A DNA stretch of 64,000 bases from Cyprinodon diabolis (taxonomy: Eukaryota > Chordata > Actinopteri > Cyprinodontiformes > Cyprinodontidae), in NCBI GenBank assembly GCA_030533445.1, contig CM060070.1:30614001-30678000 (forward strand), read 5' to 3'. How positions within the stretch are numbered: the stretch's first letter is position 1; each line of letters opens with the position of its first letter. A program made the position numbers and the translations under genes. Below the pieces are notes generated by a model. It searched no databases, had not been told where the DNA came from, and was given only the letters and a program-made list of their open reading frames with translations. Positions 13,701-25,700 of this stretch are shown in pieces.

Positions 13701-16700
13701 GCCTTTCACCAGTGTCCAAAGCCTCTCTGTAATATCATTTTACCTACAACAATCATGTGACATCTTTTCCTCACTGCTGAAATCACTTTTTTTTTATTTG
13801 ATAGAAACGACCTGCTGCTGACTTCATTGACCCTCTTGTCAACAAAAAGCCCAGAATATCACACCTTGCCAACAAGGCTGCAACAGTCCAAGTGAACGGC
13901 AAGCTCAGCTCTTCCTGCAGCAAAGGAGATTCTGTCGGAGCGCCGTTGTCTACATCCGAAGGCGGCGTAACATCCGGCTCACAGCCACTCCCGATGCTGG
14001 ACATCCCTCGTCCTTTCGAGGCTTTATCAGACGTCAGCAATGACTCCAGCAACAACGGGAGGGACTGTGACTCTCAGGAAGCGGCGCTGTCCGAGCGGCT
14101 CAGTCAGCCGCTGTCGCTTCCGTCTATGCCGACGGTGCCCTTCGCTCCGAGCATCGGCACTTCCTCCTCCGGGCACACGGTGCTGGAAGGCCCACGGGAC
14201 AGTAGCCCTATGGCAATTAACAACAAAACCAAAAAGAAGTCAAAAAAGCATAAAGACAAGGAGAAAAGCAAGGGGAAAGGGAGGGAGAAGGAGAAAAAGG
14301 TCTGTCCGGAGCCTTTGTCTGAGCCTAAAGCAGCCTGTGAAATGAGCCTGAAGAACTCCAAGAACAACAGTATTGCATTAAAAAGCACAGGTAACACCAA
14401 AAACCTCACATGTTGGTTCAAGTCATCAGATTAGGGTCCTTCTCAATAAAATACTACTTTATGTGGACAGGCATGTCAGTCATTGCAGTGAGTAGGTAAT
14501 GAATTATGTGACCTGTGAGCTTCTCAATGACTAAAGTGAGACCCCTGCTGTTCAGAATAATGTCCAAATGTTCACTTCTCTAGTGAGTTCATGTATGAAG
14601 GTCACTCTCAACTAGTCAGAGTATCAAGTGCTTATTTCAGTTTATTTTGATGATTATGGGTTACAGCTGAAGGCAGAAACAAAAAGCTGACAGACTTTCT
14701 CAGTCACAAAGTAGCCTGCTGACTGCAGTGTTTGTCCAGCTGATGGTCACCAACTGCAAGGCCCATTGCTAAAGAAGCCTGATGTTCAGATTTTGAAAAA
14801 TTGAGTGGATGGAAATATGTGGTTAAATAAAAGTCCACAGAAATACTCACAGATTTGAGAGGAGAGTGAGATGAATTTCATTTTGGCGTCAACTGTGGCT
14901 GTAGTGTGTGAGCTTTAGGAGCCAGCGCTTACAGAGATGCACAGGAAGGAGATGGGCTACAACTTTCCCATCCTTTAAGTTGAGCTTTTCCTACACCAGA
15001 AACATCTGGCGTGTCCTTATTGGTGCTTAGGGAGAAAAGACGCTTCAGGTGAAAGCACATTTTGGATTCTAAGGTTGAAGCTTCTAGAACGAGTTGAGAG
15101 GTGCAGAATCCAAGTCTCTGAAGGGTCAGTGTAAAGTTTCCACAGTCGAATGATTTGAGAGCGATGCTTTCTGTAGATGTTGATTCAATGGGTTTTTATC
15201 AGTTTTAAAATTGCAGCAAGCATCTTCCAAGAAATAGTCATGCTTGATTCACAACTATGGTATCATTGTGCTTGATAGGCCAGGAAACTGCCATGACCTA
15301 AATTCCATAGAGATTGTATTATCAACAGGACAATGGAATGCCAGAGCAACTTGGGTGTAAAACTGTTAGAAATATATCACACATATAATCAATCCATGGC
15401 CTTTTTTTTATAGGTTTTCTGAAGATTTGTTTGAAAACTTCAGATGTCGCCATTTTTAACAAGTTGTAATGTTTGTGCATTGTTTCAGATCTGAATGGGA
15501 TGTGCAAAGCTACCAGTATTCCTTCATCATCACCTGAAGTTGCAGATTATTTATTGTGAGTATCAAATAATTTCTCTATGCTGGTACCAGATAATAAGGA
15601 ATCTAGATTTCCCAGTCAGGAGTTCCTTTCCACAGTCCCATTTGAAGTTATTTAAATATGGATCTTTGGCAGTCCAATACCTCAAAAGATGTCTTTGATC
15701 GCAGTATTAACCTAGCTGCTGTTTATGGCCTGCCAAAAGAAAAAGACTAAATAAATAAAAAGAAAAAGAAAGAAGGTTTGCAGTCGCAACAGATTCAGTA
15801 TCATGTCTGCTAGGAAGTTTGTTGGTTGTGGCTGTTGACGTGAACCCAGAGAGGATTCATCACATTCACCTTCTCGCTCGCCGTATGTTGCGGATTCAGT
15901 CTGGCGCAGTACTGATGGTTTCCTTCTGTGAACCCGCTTTTATACCAATACACTGCTAATACTTCATTATACGGTAGCTGTAAGTTAGAAACACCTTCAG
16001 CTGTCATTTTATGTTGCACTTCATAAAATGTAACCTTTACAATTTTGAATTACAACTAGATTCTTTACCACACTGACGGCTCTTACCTAGATACTACAAT
16101 TGTTGGGTATGGAATGTTGCTGTGCGGTTCATCATTGCTGTTGGGCAGAAAACTTTCATTTATAGAATTAAAATAAACTTTTTTTATGAATAAATGCCTT
16201 TACTTTATAAAAAAGTATCCCACAAAAGTTGTGAAAATAGCAGATCTAGTTCAACACATCATATTGGTTAATATAGCAGACCGACTAAATACAAATGTTT
16301 TTAGACATACAAGGTTTCCATCCAAAGCAAGCACTTCTTGATCCACCATTAATTATGCATTACACACAGATCAATCAATCTTCATTACTCCAAAAGAGCA
16401 AAGAACAAAAACTTTCTTCTTTCTACTTTGGCAATTTTGTTTTAATGTCTAAGGATTTGCCCCTTGGTTACTACGGCTCAGGGTCAAAGGAGATTTAAAT
16501 TCAAAGGGGTCTGATCTGAAAAAATACACAGAGAACCTACATGATTGCCCTACAAATGTCATGGCAGTCCATGGCAAACCCTAAATTTCAACAATATGTG
16601 AACAAACATATTTCTCTCATAGTTCTTGTTTCTATCTTATTGAATATTTCAAGATCTATGTACCTTTTCATATCGGTCTTTATCCAAAAATAAACAGTAA

Positions 16701-19700
16701 GCAATTAAATATTTTATTTGTATAGAATTTAGAGATGCCTTTTGGTGGAACTTAAAAAAGGTTTTGCGTCACCTCTTGTGAGCCGGAAGAAATAAAATCC
16801 TGATAGTTAGACAAAAGGATTTCTTGCGCTCGGCAGAGGATGATCAGCCCCATATAGTTTATTAAGTAGCAAGAGCAGGAAGAGCCATACTGCTGAGAGC
16901 GAACCATCGCTGTGGAGCACAAGACTCTGAGCTAAGCGGGCAAAGATGCATTTCTGCACAAGCACAGTTGGAAGAGCAGAGTTTGTCAGAGTTAAGCGCG
17001 CAGTATCGGACGATTCCGGCTTACCTTCATCCCTGTTGCTGCTGCCATGGTCCATCTCGGTGGCATGAACAAACAGGTCAAGGTAGAACTGCTAATACTG
17101 CTAAGTAGTCTTATCCCATCAACGAAAACTCCCATTACTCGTCATGTTTTCATCATCAAACATCCATGTTTAGCTTGTCAGTTTTTGTTATTGTCATGAA
17201 AAAAGGGAGCGTCAACGAAATGCTTTCGTCATCGTTGACGAAAACAACACTGCTCTCAAGTTTTATAGGCCAGTTTTTGAGAAAAGCAGCCCACATGTAG
17301 TCTATTGATAGGCACCAACTGCTGTATATGGACCTGGAAAATCATTTGATATATCTAAAATCAAGCTAGCATTTTGGTAAAAGGATACATAGTGTTGCTT
17401 TCAGATGGTATAGGTCATGTAATAGTTTTGAACAAGATTGGTTCCTCCTTTATGGGCAAAAACAAACATTTTAGAACTTCTTTTTTTAACAGCAAAGCTG
17501 CTTGCATTACTTAAATTTTGTCTTTTTTCTTTAGATTACAGTTGCATGCCTTGCTGAGGGTCCCGCAGACATAAAATCATAAAGTCCAATATCTAATATC
17601 AGGAGTAATGAGGACTGTTACACTATTCATTTAAAAATGCATTGACTGGACCCTTATTTAATTGGATTGGTGGATCCCTAAGGAGGGCAGGCGTTGGCCA
17701 TAGTGCTGATAACATGTGACAAGTGCAACATAAATCTCCTGCAGGAGTTACTCTAGCTAACAATTGTGTGAAATTAATCCATTTCTTTTTATCTGATGAA
17801 GCAATTAACAAAAACCATTATACAATATGAGAGTTTCTCTGCTAATATTTTCTATTATTTTCAATCTTAGGAAATACAGGGTGATCAACTCCCCGGAGCA
17901 GCGACAGAAGTATAAAAATGATTTCAACGCTGAGTATAGTGAGTACCGGGGTCTGCATGCTCGAATAGAGGGCATCACCCGGCAGTTCACTGTGCTCGAC
18001 AACGAGCTGAAACAGCTTCAACATGGCACAGACAAGTACAAGGTACATGAAATATGAAAAATACACAACTGACTTTATGACTGAAAAACAATAAAAGCAT
18101 GGTTTCTGCAAGGTCCAGAAATGTCATTTTAGTAGGTTTCCTATCAGGTCAGTAAAAGTCTCAGACAGTTACATAAAATCCACTCTCAGTTTGTAAGTAC
18201 CATTCATATATATAGCCATTTTCACCAAGTTCTCTCATTTGACTGAGTTGGTTCGATTTGTTTTGTGTTTTGTTTTTTTTTTCCCTCTTATTGAGGACTT
18301 CAGCTGTTGTATTGATAAATGAACTACACGCATATATCAAGAGGTATCAGAATGGCTGTGATTGGTAACCAGTGGGTCACACACTGAAAATTATGGCTTT
18401 TTTTCCCCTCTAAGACCTTCTGTAGAATCAGTCTGCTGGAGATTTTAACAGTAAGACATGTAAATGCGTTGATCATCTTAGTACTATGCACATCACTGAA
18501 TAATTAATGTAGAAGCGTATATCACATTTTAAGATGCTAATTCGTGAACAAAGGTCCAAAAACACATGTAAATACTTTAATTTAAACAAGGTACATTTTT
18601 ACTACAACATACTTTTGTTATTGTTTTTCTTAGTTGTGATATTCTTTACATATGTTGATATGCATCTAACGTCATTCGTTGCTAGTGGGGCAATATTTTA
18701 TCATTTTTATTTTACTATAGTAAGAAGCAAAAAGAAGAACACCGCCAGCTGAAATGTTCCCACTAAGTCTGGGCTGGAGTGTCAGTTAAAGGGCTTGGTT
18801 TGATATGATATTTTGGATTGAATTAATTAGATTAGACATTTTAGCAGGTATTTTTCCAATAAAACACAGATATTTAAGCTTCCAGTGTTAACTGGTATCG
18901 ATATTGACCCAATACAATAATAGCACTAATCTTAAATACTTTTATTAGTTATTTTGTGGTGCTGAATGTTAAAAAAAGCTTAATCAAGTGATACTAATGG
19001 AAATCAACATTAGGTACCAGAACACCTAAACCTTTTACTATTAACCAGTAGGCTACATAAAACTTTTGCAGATGTGGATAGAAGTGGAGAATTTTGCCAG
19101 CAAACAGATACCAGAGATTTTTAAGTTGCATTCCAAAAATACATTTTTGACTGATATCGGACCGATTTAGGATTTCCCTACAAGTTGGCATTGTAATGCT
19201 TAAACCAGCTTTGACTGGATCCGGCTTGGCGTCATAAAGAATTTTAAAAACCTATATCCTGATGTAAAACAATACTGTTCCACATTTTACTGACCTCTTT
19301 CTTTCTGTTGGAGGAAAGCGTTACAGCTATAAACACTGTCATTAGTTGGAACACATAATGGAGCCCATTCAAAAAAGACCCATCCTTCAACCCAGGGGTT
19401 GCTTTCTCTGTGTAGAAGTAATTATGAAGCTTTCTGTGTGCATAACTAATTAAGAAACATAAAAAGTGTAACTCATTAAAATACTCAACTGACAGCTACT
19501 TTAACACCCTAGTAGATATTTTGAATCTGCTAGGAACCGAAACAGAAAGAGATGCGGTAGATCCCAAAGTCAGGAATTAATTCCCAGAAGGTTGTTTTAA
19601 AAACTAACAGCAGTATCTGTGACTGCTCTCATATCGTCTTATCTTTGACAGGCTCTGTTATGTGCTATCCCGTGATGCACTGATGCATTTTAAGCCATAA

Positions 19701-20603
19701 CTGTCGGCGATGCAAGTTGCAAATCCTCTTGTTTTACATTTAGAATACTTATTTCTATCTTGTTAGGTTTAAGCTCCACAGGTTTAAACTTTGACATGTA
19801 AACATAATATCCAGAACAATGGCCGTCTTATTGGGTTAAGAACGCTCAACATCTTCAGTCCATGAACCAACAGCATGGACTTAAATACATCTTCTTCTCT
19901 GTTTTGTGAGTTATTGTTCTTTAGAAGGAAAAAAGGTATCAGTCCAAATCGCACTTAGAAAGGCCAGACCTGTAAGAACATTGGAATGTTGGCGCTGCCA
20001 TAAAAAGAAAACTTTATTTGTGCATTTCTACCCATGATGAAGACGTAAAAGATGAGTTCTGTCTAATGTAGTTTATGTCCACACATTTAGCTGGACCTGC
20101 AGACCCAAAACAAGGTTTAACTCCCTAAATAAACAACTTCAATCAAGTAAAAGAGGAAAAACTGTTGTTATCCGCAGCCAGTGGCTTGATTTATAGAAAT
20201 CTATACACACACCACTAATGGAAAGCATAGGCCGGCTTTGGGTTAAATATAATTTACAGAAACTTGCAAAAACCTTGTATGAATTAAGATAATGCTGGGA
20301 GGATTTTTAGGTGGACGTTAAACATAAATACATGTATAATGTTTTTTTGATCTTTGTTTTTCCTCAACAGTCGATCCACAATCAAATACTTCAAGAGTAT
20401 CATAAAATCAAAAAGGTAGGCGTTTGTTTTGAATTTCAGTGAAAAAATGCAAAGTAAGCAGATAATAAGGTCCTCACTCTGTGTTTCTTTCTCCACAGAC
20501 TAATCCGAACTATAGCCAAGAGAAGAACCGCTGTGAATATCTACACCACAAGCTGGCTCATATAAAGAAACTTATTGCGGAGTACGATCATCAGCAACTT
20601 TAA
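6052..20603 (+). CDS. ell: ELL, RNA polymerase II elongation factor (5' partial, 10 exons)
   Basis: ELL suppresses transient pausing of RNA polymerase II and is a subunit of the super elongation complex (with AFF1/4, AF9 or ENL, and P-TEFb) and of the little elongation complex in the nucleus. Visible exons are 6052-6173, 6797-6960, 9298-9548, 9673-9797, 12860-12935, 13805-14390, 15489-15555, 17871-18042, 20371-20415 and 20499-20603. All have AG/GT borders and matching phases, giving about 570 residues to the TAA. Human ELL is about 620 residues, so roughly the first 70 (one or two exons) lie left of the window. I choose ELL over ELL2 because of the run KPAPG after the GKKVQ motif and the EGDQQLLKR stretch. 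ELL3 is shorter and does not fit. The order is N-terminal ELL domain, Lys/Ser-rich linker, C-terminal occludin-homology domain. dot1l follows in the same orientation. Confidence 0.95.
6961..9297 (+). other. ell: ell intron with AT microsatellite
   Basis: This intron contains the (AT)n array at 7639-7728, T runs near 7499-7512, and near 8150-8180 a GTGTTGGGAGTAAC motif resembling the end of a dispersed fish element. Nothing else is recognised. Confidence 0.6.
7639..7728. repeat. (AT)n microsatellite
   Basis: An uninterrupted run of about 45 AT units. It produces the spurious Ile-Tyr repeat frame on the minus strand at 7569-7772. It is self-complementary and likely polymorphic. Confidence 0.97.
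9298..9797 (+). CDS. ell: ell exons for the N-terminal elongation domain, part 2
   Basis: The exon at 9298-9548 continues with [12 protein letters not shown], then a basic variable stretch, then [20 protein letters not shown], the best conserved helix-rich core of the ELL domain. It ends in phase 0 after Gln-Gln. The exon at 9673-9797 reads [15 protein letters not shown], then [19 protein letters not shown], and ends two bases into an Arg codon. The intron between them is only 124 bp. Residue order and length match vertebrate ELL throughout, with no frameshift or stop. Confidence 0.95.
9798..12859 (+). other. ell: ell intron with decayed DNA transposon copies
   Basis: Near 10035-10120 the motifs ATACTCAAAGCTGTAGTATC and ATCGGAAATGAGAAAAT match a fish hAT-type end. 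A diverged ATCGATTA-rich copy occupies about 11911-12262. The block at 10380-10650 is unusually GC-rich and unique-looking, with open frames on both strands but no recognisable protein. Nothing else is recognised. Confidence 0.5.
11911..12262. repeat. Decayed hAT-like element (ATCGATTA type)
   Basis: CTGCTGCAACTAATGATTAT at the left and ACGATTAATCGATCGATTAC toward the right are the inverted, ATCGATTA-rich ends of the family seen intact at 54410-55649. The ends are too mutated for a secure target duplication; TTCACCTA and TTCACTTC flank it imperfectly. Confidence 0.6.
12860..14390 (+). CDS. ell: ell linker exons, Ser/Pro-rich then Lys-rich
   Basis: The exon at 12860-12935 (76 bp) completes the Arg codon and encodes a short Ser/Pro-rich piece. 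The exon at 13805-14390 (586 bp) opens with [20 protein letters not shown], matching the vertebrate ELL segment with FIDPL and KKPRISH. It continues through a poorly conserved Ser/Pro/Thr-rich region and a strongly basic tract, [18 protein letters not shown], equivalent to the [11 protein letters not shown] run of mammalian ELL and a likely nuclear localisation element. It ends one base into a codon (…Ser-Thr-G). The linker is expected to be disordered; length varies between species. Confidence 0.92.
12936..13804 (+). other. ell: ell intron
   Basis: T-rich intron. CAGTGGCTTTCATACCTACG near 13383 resembles the end of a widespread fish DNA repeat, weakly. Nothing else is seen. Confidence 0.4.
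14391..15488 (+). other. ell: ell intron
   Basis: Mostly unique-looking sequence. The run GATAGGCCAGGAAACTGCCA followed by TGACCTAAATTCCATAGAGA (15276-15315) resembles a fish transposon fragment. No gene is seen. Confidence 0.4.
15489..20603 (+). CDS. ell: ell exons for the C-terminal occludin-homology domain
   Basis: The exon at 15489-15555 (67 bp) ends in VADYLL, equivalent to the PDYLIKY entry of the domain. The exon at 17871-18042 encodes [10 protein letters not shown] and [19 protein letters not shown]. The 45-bp exon at 20371-20415 encodes [15 protein letters not shown]. The last exon at 20499-20603 encodes [16 protein letters not shown] and ends in DHQQL-stop. This helical domain, shared with occludin, carries the C-terminal protein contacts of ELL, including EAF and AFF4 (family knowledge). 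All four exons have consistent phases. The short first and third exons are easy for gene finders to miss. Confidence 0.95.
15790..16015. repeat. Fragment related to the 40282 element
   Basis: GTAGCTGTAAGTTAGAAACA followed by CTTCAGCTGTC parallels GTAGCTGTAAGTTAGAAATA followed by GTTCAGCGGTC near 40595. Same orientation. The termini are not preserved. Confidence 0.6.
16760..17255 (-). mobile_element. hAT-like fragment, minus strand
   Basis: Read on the minus strand, the fragment begins CAGTGTTGTTTTCGTCAACG, a terminal sequence I recognise from fish hAT elements. About 200 bases in is an ATG followed by [11 protein letters not shown] and a possible GTAAG donor at about 17020. This could be the first exon of a lost transposase. 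No further transposase is present, so it is a 5' remnant. Confidence 0.45.
18043..20370 (+). other. ell: ell intron
   Basis: AT-rich. About 18880-19200 belongs to a decayed repeat family with further copies at 32313-32660 and 49495-49740. No coding sequence is seen. Confidence 0.5.
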
Positions 20604-20984
20604 ACCTAGAGTCTGTTTTCCTGCTCTGCCTGGAAACCTGGCAGATGAAAGGACGGCTCTGGATTCCTCTTCCACTAACATGAATTACATGAAGGGACAA
20701 ATCTGGTTCATTGAGGCTTGGCGGGACACATGATTAGTTTATTTTACATTTGTTTGGGGGCGTTTTTGCAATTTATTTTCTTTCCTTTAATAATCTGGTT
20801 AGGATCTATGAGTGTAGATAAAGTCGATCCAGATAGATGGCTTCTCAGCAGCCTTCCCTGCCTTCAGAAAGTCTGAGAGTTCATCCGGAGATATTCCAAA
20901 ACAATCTGCATCACATGCTTTTGAAACTGGATTAAATCAACCTCTAAGATGAAATTAGCATTTTCTACACCAAATGCATCTTAT

Positions 20985-21018
20985 TTGTGTTTGAATATTT
21001 GTGAATATTCAAACACAA
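20985..21018. other. Perfect 15-bp hairpin in the ell 3' UTR
   Basis: The arms TTGTGTTTGAATATT and AATATTCAAACACAA are exact reverse complements separated by the 4-base loop TGTG. Placed about 380 bases after the stop, the hairpin would be present in ell mRNA. Function unknown. Confidence 0.8.
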
Positions 21019-22725
21019 CAGCTCATGAGTTTTCTCCACATAATATGCTTGCAAAGTTTAATCTTTTAAGTTATTTATTTTTTTTGTCATTTATGTTGGG
21101 GTGCAATTTTTTACACTCCTTTTGAAGAAACGAATCAATACTAATGCTGTCTATTACTTTGTGTCCTCACTTCATGAATGTCTACCAGTATTTTATAATT
21201 CAGAAGCTGCCTTTCCCCTCTAATTGTCAGTGTTGGCAATAACATCCTGTCTCTTTGTAGAGATGCAGAAATTAGTATTTGAATCATAAAGAGATGCACC
21301 GAGTCAAACACTGATTTCTCGTGTTTGGCTTTGCTAAAATCAAGGCGATGTCTTAACGGAGCAGCAGACGTTCTCAGTCAGTTGGAATGTAGGTTTTAAT
21401 TTTGAAGCAGCGCCCTCCCTGTCTGGTCGATCTGCGGCGCTCCCTTACAGCAGTGTTTCCTACAAGGCCATGCGTTTGCTCCTAATTGGTACTCTTTCAT
21501 GCTTTTGTAGCAAACAATTCAGAGTTGGATTGAAAGAAGTAATTTTTTTGATCAAATCTCATATCTTTTAAATTTACATGATCATCTTTTGTGTTAAAAG
21601 TTGTTTACTGTATGTAAAAAGAGAAAAAGATACACATATATATTTTTTTTGCCTGCTGTTTGACCCTCTTTCTGGTCCGAATCAGATGACTGTTAAGAAG
21701 AAGCCATTGTTGTTTATGCTCCCAGTCCTTCATGTAGAAGGAGCGGAGTGGTTTGCTTTTTCAAAACGTGATGTCAATGAACGGTTCCTTCAAATGTCTC
21801 GCCTGAACACGCTCCCTCCTCCGCAGGCAGCAGGGGCGACCCAGCTCTAGTCGCTGAATGCATTTCTTATCTCCATCTTTTTATGTGAATAATACAAATC
21901 AGCACTTTCTCTCCTGATCTTGCTGTTACTGGGGTGAGGGGATTTCTTCGAAAGTCACTTTTTTTCTGAATGCATGCTTAGTGAATGTTACAATGAGCAG
22001 CCTTTTATCTTTACTTTGGGAGGGGGGGGGGCTTGCCCTAGGATGTTAGAATCTAAGCTAAGGCATTGTCTGGCTGGATTGGCGTGTAATCAGTCAAGGT
22101 ATACCAAAGTGCTTATCAGGCAAGATGGCACACATAAAGACGCTTCACCAAATGTTGGTAAAGAATGATGTTGCAGTATTTACCTTCTGTTACCATTTCT
22201 TCACTCTGTGACTCATCGCTCGGCACAGAGGCTTCAGTATTTTCTAAAGAGGATGTCAGAAAAAAACTCACTTTGATTCTGATTTCTAGTAACACTACAT
22301 CTATAAAAGACTTGGATTTGATGACATCTGGATTAGAGACGTTAACAGTCAACACCACGATCGGGAAGCACGCCCGTTTCACAAGCAATGCCTTTGTCCT
22401 CATCGTTGCCGATTGGTTTGTAGCGCATCTGTGTCACGTTTTTTTTAATCCAAGGTGAGAATCGATCAGGGGAATACGTTTAGAGCCAGCATAGTGCAAA
22501 CGGTCAGTGAAGACACGACAGCACAGTGCCATTTGTATGAGCTGATAGTGCCAAAATGACCTGTTGTATAGTTTTCTCTTGTTTGATTATATACATGCTG
22601 CTTTGAAAGCAAGCAGGGCTTTGAAGATTAGTCATGAAATGTCAGCGCTAAAATCCAAAGTATGCTTCTTTTTTTCTTTTTTTTGAAAACCACAAGGGAC
22701 TGGGACTTAAAATGATTTTTGTTTC

Positions 22726-22731
22726 AATAAA
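22726..22731 (+). terminator. ell: Poly(A) signal for ell
   Basis: A canonical AATAAA lies about 2.1 kb after the ell stop, followed by an A/T-rich stretch. It is the best-placed canonical signal before the intergenic region. Cleavage would fall near 22745-22755. Earlier weak variants could also be used. Confidence 0.6.
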
Positions 22732-22750
22732 ACTCTTTAAAAACTATCAT

Positions 22751-25700
22751 GTGGGAAACTCAGAATCAGTTGTGGTTTCTTTCAGAGGTAATACCTTAAT
22801 AAGGTCCCTTTGATGGGTTTGGAAATATGATCCATGGTATCTTGCAAAAAACTGTTCATTCCTTTTTCATTATTTTACAACCACTGACTTTAAATGGAAA
22901 CATTTGGTAAATGTAGGAGGAATCCTTTATTTTTCTCTGAAGAATAAATGGAGAATTGTAAGCAGCCATTTTCACTTCTGGCCAAGTTTAAATGCTGATG
23001 TCAGCCTTTTTGTCTGCCTGTATGTTAAGGGTCTGTGTCCGGCTGAAGGTGACTCCCATCTTCCCATCCACTCCATCCATCTTCCCTGTTCTTTATAAAG
23101 GAAAGCTCTCCCAGAGCATGATGCTGCCACCACCTTTCTTTTTCTATTCGGGATAATATGCAGTGTGGGTTTTGGTTTTGTGACTCAGAGGACCTTCACC
23201 ATGTTTGCGTTTCCCCTACATGTCCTATAGCTAAATCACACTTCCATAAATGTTAATTTATGTATTGCCTGTCCAGTAGTTATCCTGTTGATACATTCTC
23301 CTACCCTAGCTATGACTCTCCTGGCTACTTAACCAATCAGTCCTCTCATTGCTTTGCCAGCTGGTTTAGACAATACTCCTGAGAAAAAGCATCTCTCTTA
23401 AATAAAAAAAGCTCTTGTTTTTCTACTCCAGAAATTACAAGAAAGTATTTCAAGCTTTTCTAGTCAAAGCTGCAAGTAATTGGTTAAAATTGTGATGAGA
23501 CACCTGTTACAGCTCACTGCCTGTAGATGGCAGCAGGTTCCCATTGTAACCCTTTTCACATTTTTGTTTTTCCATGCAATATTACATTAAGATTTAAAAA
23601 ATACTTGATCTCCCACACTGGATGTTAGGTAGTAGGATGTGACAAACTAATGACCAAACCATTAGGGATTGTTTGAGGGTATCAGAGTTTTAAAATCTTA
23701 TTGGTGTACATGAATGTTTTGTATCTTATCAGCAACACAGTATAAATGTGTTTAAAAAAAAAAAAGAAAAACTGGAGCAGAAGATGCAATGCAGAGGAAA
23801 ACCCTTGCTGCAATCCGACACAGATCCCAGAAATCTTCATAGCAACCTGTGATCCAATGAGCTTAGCTGGTGCCTGAGCCTTGCTAAGCTGGCTCCCATC
23901 CCAATGTTGGCCTCAAAGCAACTCGGGGAGCTGAAGGGGGCCTGGTCAGTGAGTTCAGCGTGGCAGGCTGCCATCTCCTTCTCCTTAACATACAGAGCCA
24001 TGTATACTGACATGTTTACACACACAGGAGAGCTGCCCTCGCTTTCTGTGTTTCCAAAATTTTTGGTTGTCAGATTGAATTTATTTTAGTCTGAATTTCT
24101 GAGCCAAATAGAAATGGATCAGCCTGTAAATACAGGCTTGTTTTAATTATTAAAAGCTACTGTGCATTATGCTTTAATACGTTTGAAAGCATTTGTAAAA
24201 GTTCACGCCTGCACATGTGACTGCAGTTAGAAGGGTAATGGACAGGAACATCATTGTGAAATTTCTCAGCTCTGAGATGCGGGCAAAGCCAAATGTCCTT
24301 TTTACAAAAGGACCTAATACAGCATGGCAAATTGATTTTTCCTCTTTCACTTTTATAAAGGAGGCAGAGGCAGCGCTTCTCCCAGCTTTTAACAGAATGT
24401 GGTGCATTGAGTTTTACTGTGAAATCATCTCTATCTGCATCAGAGATTTTAAATCTAAGACCTCTTTGCACTTTTTTTTTTCATAAATTGGAAACAATAG
24501 CCACTAATTTTCTAACCTTTCTTTTATTGTTGATAACCAGTGAGGCTTTTACTGCTATGAATCCTGTATATCTGTCAGGATATTTGGAGAGCACTTTATA
24601 TCCATAATTTTAAGCAACATTTTACATCCAACTTTTGTGCAGAAGCCACTTTATCGTTTAATTTGCACTTATGCTGACATTTTTCCTAATCAATTTGCAT
24701 TGGGTGAAGCATATTTGTCATAGATGGTTGATATGAACTATAATCTGAGATCACTTCTCAGCTGCAAATGACCAAACCCACAACACAATATTGTCTGTTT
24801 TAGAGCAAGGTTCTTCAAAAAAAAAAAAAGTTTGGCTTAATTCTCCCCCATCTCTCTAATCCTCACTCATATTCTCTCCTTCAAATCTAGTTTCTTTGCT
24901 TCAAAATGTGATAAGAGAAGGAAAACATTGTTTGATGAATAAATTCAGATTAAACCCATTTTATTGTGGATGGTTTACAGTTGTGCAGAGAGCTTTTAAT
25001 AAATTATTACATCCCAAAGTGTTTTGTTGTTTATTCAATCAAACAATTTGTTTCATAGATGCATGTCTCATTTTTCTGCAAATGCAGGTGGTGCTTATTA
25101 CAAACTGCAGCTGTACATGGCTGGTAATACTTTCATTTTGATCGATCTGCAAAATTGAGCTGCCTGTGTTGGAGAGATGCATCTTATTTAATCTGTATTG
25201 GCTCAGTTGATTATTGCAAAAGCACAATGTTTTGCTGCTAAATCAAGTAGAAACACAGACTCATATTCACTTAAATACTATTATTGTATCTGACTTATTT
25301 TGTAAAAATAGTTTGTTTTAGAAATCTTGGACTGATGGAAAACTAATGAAATGCTGAAAATCAGCAGAACTGACTTGGTTAATATGCCTGATAGTTCCTT
25401 TCTGTAACCTTAAATCATGCTTATTGATCCACTCTCCTTGTGGTTGTTTATTTTTACCAAAGGTCATTTGTGCGCACATACCGAACTGATTTGGGTTAAA
25501 GTGCTCGCCAGGAATTTCCGTTCTGAACAAAAAGCCAAAATAAAGAGAGATCAAAAGATGGTTTAAGCTATTTTTCAAAAGTTGAGAGACATTTTCTTGT
25601 TACATAGTCTTTTCCAGTCTCTTTCTCATAGCCTGATTGACTTCACAAAGAGTAATAAAGGTTTAAAAAAACATGATGTACTTTTATCAGGCATGTTTCA

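Larger units (their letters stand above)
15556..17870 (+). other. ell: ell intron with two transposon fragments
   Basis: About 15790-16015 shares a segment with the element at 40282-40815 (ATACGGTAGCTGTAAGTTAG here, ATACAGTAGCTGTAAGTTAG there). About 16760-17255 is a minus-strand hAT-like fragment. The rest is AT-rich intron. Confidence 0.6.
20604..22750 (+). other. ell: ell 3' untranslated region
   Basis: Non-coding sequence follows the TAA. It is AT-rich with several T runs and contains a perfect 15-bp hairpin at 20985-21018 and an 8-G run near 22021-22030. No convincing coding frame runs through it; the open frames at 21578-21850 and 21974-22168 show no family resemblance. The 3' limit is inferred from the AATAAA at 22726. 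Confidence 0.7.

Noticed and set aside
13783..14421. Minus-strand and alternate-frame ORFs over the ell linker exon
   Set aside because: Shadows of the real + strand exon 13805-14390.
6052..20603. Calling the first gene ell2
   Set aside because: The KPAPG and EGDQQLLKR sequences fit ELL better than ELL2 as I know them; a phylogeny would settle it.
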